Origin: Bacteroidota bacterium
GTDB lineage: Bacteria; Bacteroidota; Bacteroidia; Bacteroidales; Dysgonomonadaceae
Reading direction: 5' to 3'
Assembly: GCA_023388315.1 (NCBI GenBank)
Contig: JAEWGM010000043.1
Span: 1 to 64,000, forward strand
Length of the DNA: 64,000 bases
Positions 52,001 to 58,810 of the stretch are shown here, piece after piece. The position numbers and the translations under genes are program-made. The notes beneath the pieces were generated by a model, which was given only the letters and a program-made list of their open reading frames with translations, did no database searches and was not told the origin of the DNA. Numbering within the stretch: position 1 is the first letter of the stretch; each line of letters opens with the position of its first letter.

Positions 52001-52241
52001 CGTGTTAATGACTTCGCTCACAACCATTTTAGGTATGCTTCCTATGGCTATGAGTACCGGTATGGGACGTGAAATGTACGCGCCGCTCGGAATAACCATT
52101 ATTGGCGGCTTGCTGGTTTCTACCTTGGTTACGCTCTTTTTGGTTCCGGCGATGTACACCTCGCTTTACCATCGCACACTAGCGAAAGACCGTATTTTAG
52201 TCAGACGTAAAAGAGCGTCATCGGATGTATCAAACAAATAA
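49092..52241 (+). CDS. RND-type efflux transporter permease
   Basis: The 1049-residue protein has the RND build: a first helix (residues 12-30), a large periplasmic loop, six helices, and the same again. It pumps hydrophobic compounds using the proton gradient. In helix 4 the motif reads GMVVDNAIVVLEN (Asp399, Asn400), and in helix 10 GIVVNNGIVLVDY (Asn937), so of the AcrB relay residues Asp407, Asp408 and Lys940 only the first is kept. This is the SwrC-like subgroup rather than the AcrB type. Substrate unknown. Confidence 0.93.
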   Translation: MKLPEIGVKRPMATAMVFVAILLIGVVSLKMLPLDLMPEMEFPSVTVITVYPGASANEVEEQVTKVMETVLSGVEHLKEIKSTSKENVSFIQLSYNWGSDITSAANNARDIIELAKGRLPSSARQPIIYKINSSMMPVLAYAINAEANYNGIEHIVEDNIAAELRKVDGVGTVVYLGQPEREIKVNVNPQQLAAYGLSTSQISTMLKGSNITVPAGNINMGVYDFSVRVPGKFETVEEIENTVLKSFHGQVVRLKDVARVEDTFMEKESFARNPWGEGVAMMVQKQSGSNTVEVVKSVREKMEEIQKTLPADIKIHEIISTDEIVTNSVNNLTSSIWYALIFVTLVVLMFLREWKSSLIVFITMPVSLISAFIAMYVMGYTINIFSLMALVIAIGMVVDNAIVVLENITQHIEKGSKPKQAAIFGTSEMGMAIGASTLTTLVVFLPMLFMGGIVGIMFKQLAILTSVCLLTSLFTALTLTPMLSSKLLKEAPRGDEKPRRSKFYIASEKVFNKIENGYKKLLGWVVFHKTLTIIVAFGVFAITMFIGKNVGTDYIPDFDAGTVTVVFETEVGTSAQQTDSIGQRILRIMEEEIPEISHGALAAISGQTRDGALTTVGFKEGKNVGTVLCHLVPADERDRTASEIADVIRLRLENLPQINKFRVAGGSVLSSALTGNKRPIEIIASGSDFEKLNAVISDIEAKLKAEKSFTDVETTIDPGKLEVQVNIDKDKASQMALNTAMVGMQVRQNLYGTESGDFTESGNDYGIVVQYAPEYRNEIAKLRDMQVTNLLGQQIPLSSIGTIDEGTGPLEIQRQSQQRFVKATADLNGISLGDATVVAQQIIDSVDIPEGVSLEIGGQVDDQSDSFGSLYLIFFLGITLVYMVMAAQFESLKAPFIIIFAIPFTLVGVILAFFVTGLTLSVTTFIGIIMLVGIVVNNGIVLVDYTNMLRKRNYPLRDAVMEAGRSRLRPVLMTSLTTILGMLPMAMSTGMGREMYAPLGITIIGGLLVSTLVTLFLVPAMYTSLYHRTLAKDRILVRRKRASSDVSNK

Positions 52242-52396
52242 TAGATAGAAGAAAAAGGGCGATAGTGGAAAAGAAATCTGTTTCGTAGGTCTGTAAGTCG
52301 TTTATTATCAATATTTCAATTCCGCGTACGTCGCGAAAGGTGAAACGGCGTGTCGCTCTTTTTCAAATTTCAAACCATTAATAAAGAATATCAACA

Positions 52397-52714
52397 ATGA
52401 AATTTATATACATTACCTGCAACGTGAGTATGCTGGAAACGATTTCCGATTTGCTCGACGAGCTAAAATTTACCGATTATCAGGTAACCGAACAGGTTAC
52501 GGCAAAAAGCAGTTACGCGTCGCCGCGCCTCAATACCGCCATTTGGCCCGGATACAATTCTTCAATAGCTATTCAGGAAACTGATAACGAAAAAGTGTCT
52601 TTGTTAAAAGATACTATTGATCAAATGAACAGTTCGGCTTTTAATAATGAAGAGTTAATAGCCCTGTACACGTGGAGTATTGATGCTTTTACGGAAGTGA
52701 AAAAAGTGGAGTGA
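52397..52714 (+). CDS. Small PII/ferredoxin-fold-like protein after the pump
   Basis: This 105-residue protein reads like a small beta-alpha-beta fold (MKFIYITCNVSMLETISDLLDE, then YQVTEQV and IAIQETDNEKVSLLKDTIDQMN). In size, and in its place behind an RND pump, it recalls PII-like proteins such as DUF3240 that accompany metal efflux systems, but the nucleotide-binding loops of PII are not recognisable. I would call it unknown, possibly a pump-associated regulator. Confidence 0.6.
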   Translation: MKFIYITCNVSMLETISDLLDELKFTDYQVTEQVTAKSSYASPRLNTAIWPGYNSSIAIQETDNEKVSLLKDTIDQMNSSAFNNEELIALYTWSIDAFTEVKKVE

Positions 52715-52720
52715 CTTCGG

Positions 52721-53953
52721 TCATTCCACTTCTTCGTTATCGTAGGTCTGATACAGAAAATCGTTGTACGGAAACCGCTGAACGTGAATTTCTTTGGCTT
52801 TTTCGTAAATAAGCGCTTTCAGTTGCTCGATATTGGTTCTCTCTTTCGCCGAAATAAAGATGCAATTTTCTTTCAGCTTGCTCATCCAACTGCGTTGCAG
52901 TTCTTCGAGCGAGTAGTTTTCGCGCTTTTTGGGTGTGAGGTCGTCCTCGTCTTTTTCGACGTGCGAAAAAGCGTCTATTTTATTGAAAACGATGATGGTA
53001 GGTTTCTCTTCCTTGTCGATTTCGAAAAGCGTTTTTTCTACCACGTCAATCTGTTCTTCAAACGCGGGATGCGACATATCCACTACGTGAAGCAGAATAT
53101 CGGCTTCGCGCACCTCGTCGAGCGTGGATTTAAACGATTCGATAAGATTCGTGGGTAGTTTTCGGATAAATCCCACTGTGTCAGTTAACAGGAACGGCAG
53201 ATTTTCTATCGTAACTTTTCTAACAGTTGTGTCAAGAGTGGCAAAGAGTTTGTCTTCGGCAAAAATATCCGATTTGCTTAGCAGATTCATCAGGGTAGAT
53301 TTTCCCACGTTGGTGTAGCCCACGAGCGCTATGCGCACCAATTTGCCTCGATTTTTTCGCTGCACCGCTTTTTGTTTATCGATGCGGATGAGTTCGGTTT
53401 TTAGCCGCGAAATTTTATCGAGAATTATCCGACGGTCGGTTTCCAACTGTGTTTCACCCGGGCCGCGCATAATTACGCCGCCACCGCCTCGTTGTCGTTC
53501 CAAGTGGGTCCACAAGCGCGTTAAGCGCGGAAGCAGGTACTGATATTGCGCCAATTCCACTTGCACTTTGGCGTGCGATGTTTGCGCGCGCATAGCGAAA
53601 ATATCGAGAATAAGGCTTGTTCGGTCTAAAATTCGGAGTTTCAGTTCTTTTTCGATGTTTCTTATCTGTCTTGCCGAGAGTTCGTCGTCGAAAATTACCA
53701 CGCCAATTTCGTTGTCCTCATCCTGAACATATTCGGCAATTTCCTGCAATTTCCCTGCACCCACAAACGTGGCGGTATTGGGTGTATCCAACCGTTGCAC
53801 GAAGTTTATATCCGGCACAAGACCCGCCGTTTCGGCTAAAAACGCCAATTCGTCCAAATATTCGTTCACTTTCTCTTCGTTCTGCTCAGGCGTGATAAGC
53901 CCCACCAAAACAGCGTTTACATTCTTTATTTCACTGGTAACAAAATCTTTCAT
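52721..53953 (-). CDS. hflX: Ribosome-associated GTPase HflX
   Basis: The 410-residue protein has the HflX N-terminal domain (DDELSARQIRNIEKEL, then a coiled coil with RGGGGVIMRGPGETQLE) and a G domain with GYTNVGKST (near 212-220), DTVGFIRKLP and NKID. HflX binds 50S subunits and splits stalled ribosomes in stress. It is convergent with the small protein gene before it; the spacer after its start is a heptad array. Confidence 0.94.
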   Translation of the reverse strand: MKDFVTSEIKNVNAVLVGLITPEQNEEKVNEYLDELAFLAETAGLVPDINFVQRLDTPNTATFVGAGKLQEIAEYVQDEDNEIGVVIFDDELSARQIRNIEKELKLRILDRTSLILDIFAMRAQTSHAKVQVELAQYQYLLPRLTRLWTHLERQRGGGGVIMRGPGETQLETDRRIILDKISRLKTELIRIDKQKAVQRKNRGKLVRIALVGYTNVGKSTLMNLLSKSDIFAEDKLFATLDTTVRKVTIENLPFLLTDTVGFIRKLPTNLIESFKSTLDEVREADILLHVVDMSHPAFEEQIDVVEKTLFEIDKEEKPTIIVFNKIDAFSHVEKDEDDLTPKKRENYSLEELQRSWMSKLKENCIFISAKERTNIEQLKALIYEKAKEIHVQRFPYNDFLYQTYDNEEVE

Positions 53954-53964
53954 TTAGTTCTTCT

Positions 53965-54038
53965 AATTTCCAATTTCTAACTTCTGATTTCTAATTTCTA
54001 ACACCCGTCATCCCGCATCCGACATCGGACTCCCATCA
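53965..54038. repeat. Double heptad array filling the spacer before hflX
   Basis: Units AATTTCC, AATTTCT, AACTTCT, GATTTCT, AATTTCT (53965-53999) are followed, after four bases, by CCCGTCA, TCCCGCA, TCCGACA, TCGGACT, CCCATCA (54004-54038). Two unrelated units, the same 7-base period. Together they take up nearly the whole spacer. Confidence 0.6.
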
Positions 54039-54042
54039 TTCC

Positions 54043-54543
54043 TTATATCCAAAACCCAACTCCCACCATAACAGCCGATTGCGTAAAATCCTTGATAAAC
54101 TGGTACTTATACTCAACGCTTACGCGAGTTTTGTACCCGAAATCGTATTGCAACCCTAGTCCCAAATTGGCTCCGATGCGGTGTTTTGTCCAATTCTGTT
54201 CGCCTGTGGCGGAAGATTTTGACGCGTCAAATTTAAAATGCGAGTAGTTTACTCCCGCGATAGGGTAAACGGAAAATAACCACGAAACGGGAAGCACATA
54301 ATGCGCATCGGCATCAATTTGCCAGGCGCTTTGCCCCTTTCTGGGCAGGTAATAAGTGAACGACGGCGCCAATCGTGTGCGATTGGTGTGGTAATAATGC
54401 AGGTTCACGCCCGCGCCAACACTTTTTATGCTCGTAGCATAACCGGCGTGAGCGCCCAGTCCAACGGTGCCTTCGTATTGAGCAAAAGATTTTGCCGAAA
54501 ATAAGAATACAAATATAACGGATAAAAAGATGATTTTTTTCAT
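54043..54543 (-). CDS. Small outer membrane beta-barrel protein
   Basis: The 166-residue protein has a signal peptide (LFSAKSFAQ) and amphipathic strands of an eight-stranded barrel (GTVGLGAHAGYATS, INLGLGLQYDFG-like NLGLGLQYDFGYKT, ending VGVGFWI). Not closely like the pair at 42245-43628. Function unknown. It follows the TRIC gene by 12 bases. Confidence 0.82.
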   Translation of the reverse strand: MKKIIFLSVIFVFLFSAKSFAQYEGTVGLGAHAGYATSIKSVGAGVNLHYYHTNRTRLAPSFTYYLPRKGQSAWQIDADAHYVLPVSWLFSVYPIAGVNYSHFKFDASKSSATGEQNWTKHRIGANLGLGLQYDFGYKTRVSVEYKYQFIKDFTQSAVMVGVGFWI

Positions 54544-54555
54544 ATTTTTTTTAAT

Positions 54556-55188
54556 TTATTGCTTCGTTTCGCCCTTCAAAATGGGCAGGCGCCAGTGATA
54601 TTTAACGGCAAGAATGCGGATTAAAATAACGGAAACCGCCGTAAGAATTTCATTGGCTACCATATTTACTTGCAGCGTGTATAGTATGGTAAAAACCACA
54701 CCGCCCATAACGCACGCCAAGGCGTAAATATCTTTTCGAAAAATAAGCGGAATTTCGTTAATCAAAACATCGCGAAGCATCCCGCCAAACGATCCGGTAA
54801 TGGTGCCCATTACCACCGCCACCCACGGATGAAAACCAAGCGCAAGTGTCCGTTCCGCACCCACCACCACAAAAAGCCCCAACCCGATGCTGTCGAAGAA
54901 AAATATGGTGTTGTTGAGGTGAATGAGCCGATTGTGAAAAATCATCACAAAAACCAACGCTGCCAGTGTACACCACAAATAAAACGAATTTTGCATCCAA
55001 AACGGCGTTACGCCAAGGAATAAATCTCGGATTGTTCCGCCGCCAATCGCTGTTACAAACCCGATGGTGAACGCGCCAAAAAGGTCGAATTGCTTTGCCG
55101 ATGCCAGCCGGATGCCGCTAATAGCAAACGCGAACGTACCGATAAACTCGATAACATCTACAAAACGGATATTTTCTATAAATTCCAT
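54556..55188 (-). CDS. TRIC/YadS-family cation channel protein
   Basis: The 210-residue protein consists of seven membrane helices as two three-helix repeats plus one, each repeat with the glycine-rich mark GGGTIRDLF and GGMLRDVL. Prokaryotic TRIC proteins form trimeric potassium/sodium channels; the family was earlier called UPF0126 and suggested to carry glycine. It is likely co-transcribed with the small barrel gene. Confidence 0.88.
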   Translation of the reverse strand: MEFIENIRFVDVIEFIGTFAFAISGIRLASAKQFDLFGAFTIGFVTAIGGGTIRDLFLGVTPFWMQNSFYLWCTLAALVFVMIFHNRLIHLNNTIFFFDSIGLGLFVVVGAERTLALGFHPWVAVVMGTITGSFGGMLRDVLINEIPLIFRKDIYALACVMGGVVFTILYTLQVNMVANEILTAVSVILIRILAVKYHWRLPILKGETKQ

Positions 55189-55227
55189 TATTTACTGTGG
55201 ACTCGATATAAAAATATTTTTATTGTA

Positions 55228-55317
55228 TTGATAAATAAGTTAATAAGGTTTGGGAAATGGCAAAACCTTATTCGCTTAGCCAATCTTAATAGTTTAAGTT
55301 CCGTTTAAGCATTTTGC
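55228..55317. repeat. Nested-palindrome element, copy C, left part
   Basis: AAATAAGTTAATAAGG followed by ATGGCAAAACCTTATT, CTTAGCC and ATCTTAATAG matches the first two thirds of copies A and B, with the stretch between outer and inner left arms deleted. The right part resumes at about 55447. Confidence 0.5.
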
Positions 55318-55447
55318 TCCTCGCCCGAATGGGCGACATTTTCATAACCTTAGGCGATTTATTCGCCTAAGGTTAAAGTGCCGTGTCCACCTCCGCCCGA
55401 AGTGGTGGGACTTAGAATCGTTAAAGTGCCGCCTTCCAGGCGGAAAG
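55318..55447. repeat. Palindrome cluster (REP-like), copy 4
   Basis: TCGCCC-GAAT-GGGCGA, ACCTTAGGCGA-TTTAT-TCGCCTAAGGT (11 perfect pairs) and CCGCC-TTCCA-GGCGG stand in the same order as at 23918-24115, with changed but still paired stem bases. It separates the two parts of nested-palindrome copy C. Confidence 0.65.
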
Positions 55448-55610
55448 GATCTTCAAATAACTTTGACAATTAATAATATTACCAAATAGTACCATCCTTA
55501 TCCGGAGTTCATCTTAATAGAAAGATGCAATATAATAAAGAACCTTATTACCTTACTTTATTGCAGTATGTAACATTCTATAAGTGATGACATATGTTGT
55601 ACTCGCGTTA
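55448..55610. repeat. Nested-palindrome element, copy C, right part
   Basis: AACCTTATTACCTTAC is the counterpart of the outer right arm; the tail (GTAACATTC...ACTCGCG) is a faded version of that in copies A and B. Confidence 0.4.
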
Positions 55611-55649
55611 TTTGCTTCTTATCGAGATTTTTACACCCAGCACCCCGCA

Positions 55650-56714
55650 TTAAACAATCATCCCGCTGCCCAAGCAAATTTTGCTTTCCGCGTCGTAAAC
55701 CACGCCGAATTGTCCGGCGGCAATTCCTTGAATAGGTGAGTCGGACGAAATGCGGTACAAATCGCCGATTTTTGAAATTCTTCCGTGAGTGAACTCGGGC
55801 GTGTGGCGGATTTTGAAGGTAATCTCTTTTTCACCTTCAAGCTCTCCCCAAATGTCTTTGGTGATAAACGAAAATCCCTGAAGATTAACCGTGTTGCCAT
55901 ACTGATGCTTGGTGTCGTATCCTTTGGAAACGTAAACAATGTTCCGATTGACATCCTTTTTTATCACAAACCACGGACCGCCGCTCAGTCCCAATCCCTT
56001 TCGCTGTCCGATGGTGTGAAACCAAAATCCTTGGTGTCTTCCCAGAATGTTTCCGGTTTCCAGTTCCACAATCAGTCCCTCTTTTTTGCCCAAGTAACGC
56101 TCAATAAAATTATTGTAATTTACTTTTCCCAAAAAGCAAATGCCCTGACTGTCTTTTCGTTGTGCCGAAGGCAACTTGTTGTCGATTGCGATTTGGCGCA
56201 CTTCCGATTTCAAGAGATTCCCAATTGGGAACATCAGTTTCGAAACCTGCATATAATCCACTTGCGCCAAAAAATAGGTTTGGTCTTTTACGTGGTCTTT
56301 GGCGGTGGAAAGCCACGTGAGTCCGTCTTTTTCGGTGGTTGTGGCGTAGTGTCCGGTGGCAATTTTATCGAATTCGTGTCCCCACTTCTGTTCAAAAGTT
56401 CCGAATTTGATGAGTTTGTTGCACATCATATCGGGGTTGGGTGTTAAGCCGCGCTTCACGGAATCGATGGTGTACTTCACCACGCTGTCCCAATACTCTT
56501 CGTGCAGCGAAACCTTCTCAAATCGACAACCATATTTTTTGGCGATAAACGACACAATTTCAATGTCTTCTTCCGAAGGACAATCGGTATAACCATCCTC
56601 ATCTTCCATTCCGATTTGGATATAGAAAATGACTGGGTCGTAGCCCATCTCTATCAATTGATGCACCACAACTGAACTATCAACTCCGCCCGATACCAAC
56701 GCTGCGATTTCCAT
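55650..56714 (-). CDS. mnmA: tRNA 2-thiouridylase MnmA
   Basis: From 56714 the protein has 354 residues. The PP-loop SGGVDSSV binds ATP near the N-terminus; the two catalytic cysteines are in NPDMMCNKLIKF and SQGICFLG. It thiolates U34 of Lys, Glu and Gln tRNAs. The C-terminal barrel (FKIRHTPEFTHG) is complete. Another ATG two codons upstream (56720) would do equally; longer frames pass the promoter at 56735-56742. Confidence 0.92.
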   Translation of the reverse strand: MEIAALVSGGVDSSVVVHQLIEMGYDPVIFYIQIGMEDEDGYTDCPSEEDIEIVSFIAKKYGCRFEKVSLHEEYWDSVVKYTIDSVKRGLTPNPDMMCNKLIKFGTFEQKWGHEFDKIATGHYATTTEKDGLTWLSTAKDHVKDQTYFLAQVDYMQVSKLMFPIGNLLKSEVRQIAIDNKLPSAQRKDSQGICFLGKVNYNNFIERYLGKKEGLIVELETGNILGRHQGFWFHTIGQRKGLGLSGGPWFVIKKDVNRNIVYVSKGYDTKHQYGNTVNLQGFSFITKDIWGELEGEKEITFKIRHTPEFTHGRISKIGDLYRISSDSPIQGIAAGQFGVVYDAESKICLGSGMIV

Positions 56715-56734
56715 TCTCATTTCTTTTTCTGATA

Positions 56735-56742
56735 CAAAGTTA
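56735..56742 (-). promoter_or_regulatory. Putative -7 box of mnmA
   Basis: TAACTTTG on the minus strand, about 20 bases before the start codons at 56720 and 56714. Confidence 0.55.
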
Positions 56743-57074
56743 CGACAAGAATTGTAATACTGAAAGTGGCGTTCCATTTATTTAACTCTCAAACATTTGT
56801 TTTACCGCCAAAAACATCGATTTCATCGTCATCTTTTTTGTTTTGCTTACGCAGGAACGTCTTTTCGGTTCCTTTGTTTGGTTTTATTAATTGCTTTAAA
56901 TAATCGAATTAAAAAAAATAATATTACCTTTACATCTTCGGATAAGTGCGTTTTTGCTTTTGCGCTCATCCCGAAATTGGCAACATGCCGGGCATTAACC
57001 ACGGCTGATACGTTGCTTCCTTTGCCCAAAAGCGCTTTGGGCCACCGCATAGAGAAAGAAAAAAAATGATATAA

Positions 57075-58790
57075 ATGACTTACAGATGGAATCAATCATC
57101 CCTATCACACGACCAAAAAAATATAAAAAATGAATTAAAGAAAGAATTAGATTTACACCCCGTGCTTATTGACTTGCTCATTGCCAAAGGCATAGAAACA
57201 AAAGATGAAGCCGAAAAGTTTCTTAATCCCAAACTTGAAGACCTTCATGACCCGTTTCTGATGCCCGATATGGACAAAGCCATACGCAGAATTGAAAAAG
57301 CCTTAGGCAACAAAGAGCGTATGTTGATTTACGGAGATTATGATGTGGACGGCACTACGGCTGTTTCGTTGGTGTACAAGTTCTTTCGAAAGATAACCAA
57401 TAATATTGATTATTATATTCCTGACAGGTACGATGAAGGGTACGGCATTTCGTTTCAAGGAATCGATTATGCGATAAAAACGGGCGTTAAGCTCATCATT
57501 TCTCTGGATTGTGGCATTAAGGCTGTGAACAAAGTGGCGTATGCCAAGGAAAACGGCATCGATTTTATTATTTGCGACCACCATATGCCTGATGAGCAAT
57601 TGCCTGACGCGGTGGCGGTTGTGGATGCAAAACGCCCCGATTCAATTTATCCTTACGATGAGTTATCGGGTTGCGGCGTAGGTTTTAAATTGGTGCAGGC
57701 TTTTTCCCAACGAAACGGTTTTCCTTTTTCAGATATTGAGCCTCTGCTCGATTTGGTAGCGGTAAGCATCGCGTCGGATATTGTTCCGCTCACGGGCGAA
57801 AACCGCGTGATGATTTATTACGGATTGAAACAACTAAACTCTAATCCCAGTTTCGGGTTGAGAGGGATCATCGAAATTTGCGGATTGGCGCGGAAAAACA
57901 TCACCGTTAACGACATTGTTTTCAAAATTGGGCCGCGAATAAACGCCTCTGGCAGAATGATGAACGGCAAAGAAGCTGTTGACCTGATGCTGGCAACCAA
58001 TATGGCTTCGGCGCGAGAAAAGAGCAAAAACATTGATAAACACAATGAAGATCGTCGTGAATTGGATAAAAAAATTACCGACGAAGCTATGCTCTACATC
58101 GACAACCACGTGAACATCGAAACGCAAAAAAGCATTGTGTTGTACGATGAAACGTGGCACAAGGGCATTGTGGGCATTGTGGCTTCGCGACTGACGGAAA
58201 AGTATTATCGACCCGCCATCGTATTGACAAAATCCAACGGCATGATTTCCGGTTCGGCGCGTTCTGTGTTGGGGTTCGATGTGTACAAAGCAATCGAATC
58301 GTGTCGCGATATCCTCGAGAATTTTGGTGGGCATATGTACGCCGCGGGGCTCACGCTTCGCGAAGAGAATCTGGAAGAATTTACCCGGCGTTTTAACTCT
58401 TTGTCGTTCGACGAAATTGAACCCGGCATGCTGTTGCCGCAAATAAACGTGGATGCCGAAATAACGCTTTCGCAAATCACACCTGAGTTTTTAGAAGGGC
58501 TCAAGAAATTCATCCCTTTTGGCCCTGAAAATGAAAACCCCATTTTTCTCACCCGAAATGTGTTGGATGCCGGCAATAGTAAACTGGTAGGCAAAGGGTT
58601 GCGTCATATAAAACTGGAAATTGTGGATGGTTCCACCACCACGCCTATGCACGGAATCGCGTTTTGTCAGAAGGAGTATTACAAAAAAATAAAAGACCGT
58701 GAGCCGGTGGATATTTGCTACACCATTGAGGAAAATACGCACGGCAGCACGTCTTTTACGCAGTTGATGGTTAAAGATATACGAGAATAA
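57075..58790 (+). CDS. recJ: Single-strand-specific exonuclease RecJ
   Basis: The 571-residue protein is a DHH phosphoesterase: motif I DYDVDGTTAV (near residue 83-92), the CDHHMPDE motif III, GRMMNGKEAV, and in the DHHA1 domain GIVGIVASRL and GGHMYAAGL. A C-terminal OB-fold follows. RecJ digests single strands 5' to 3' in recombination and mismatch repair. recQ begins 20 bases after it, so both enzymes of the same end-processing pathway are made together. Confidence 0.95.
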   Translation: MTYRWNQSSLSHDQKNIKNELKKELDLHPVLIDLLIAKGIETKDEAEKFLNPKLEDLHDPFLMPDMDKAIRRIEKALGNKERMLIYGDYDVDGTTAVSLVYKFFRKITNNIDYYIPDRYDEGYGISFQGIDYAIKTGVKLIISLDCGIKAVNKVAYAKENGIDFIICDHHMPDEQLPDAVAVVDAKRPDSIYPYDELSGCGVGFKLVQAFSQRNGFPFSDIEPLLDLVAVSIASDIVPLTGENRVMIYYGLKQLNSNPSFGLRGIIEICGLARKNITVNDIVFKIGPRINASGRMMNGKEAVDLMLATNMASAREKSKNIDKHNEDRRELDKKITDEAMLYIDNHVNIETQKSIVLYDETWHKGIVGIVASRLTEKYYRPAIVLTKSNGMISGSARSVLGFDVYKAIESCRDILENFGGHMYAAGLTLREENLEEFTRRFNSLSFDEIEPGMLLPQINVDAEITLSQITPEFLEGLKKFIPFGPENENPIFLTRNVLDAGNSKLVGKGLRHIKLEIVDGSTTTPMHGIAFCQKEYYKKIKDREPVDICYTIEENTHGSTSFTQLMVKDIRE

Positions 58791-58810
58791 ATAAACAAGG
58801 GCGCTTGCAT

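Noticed and set aside
52252..52363. Terminator after the RND pump gene
   Set aside because: AAAAAGGGCGA and TCGCTCTTTTT can pair imperfectly, but the loop is about 90 bases, too long for an intrinsic terminator.
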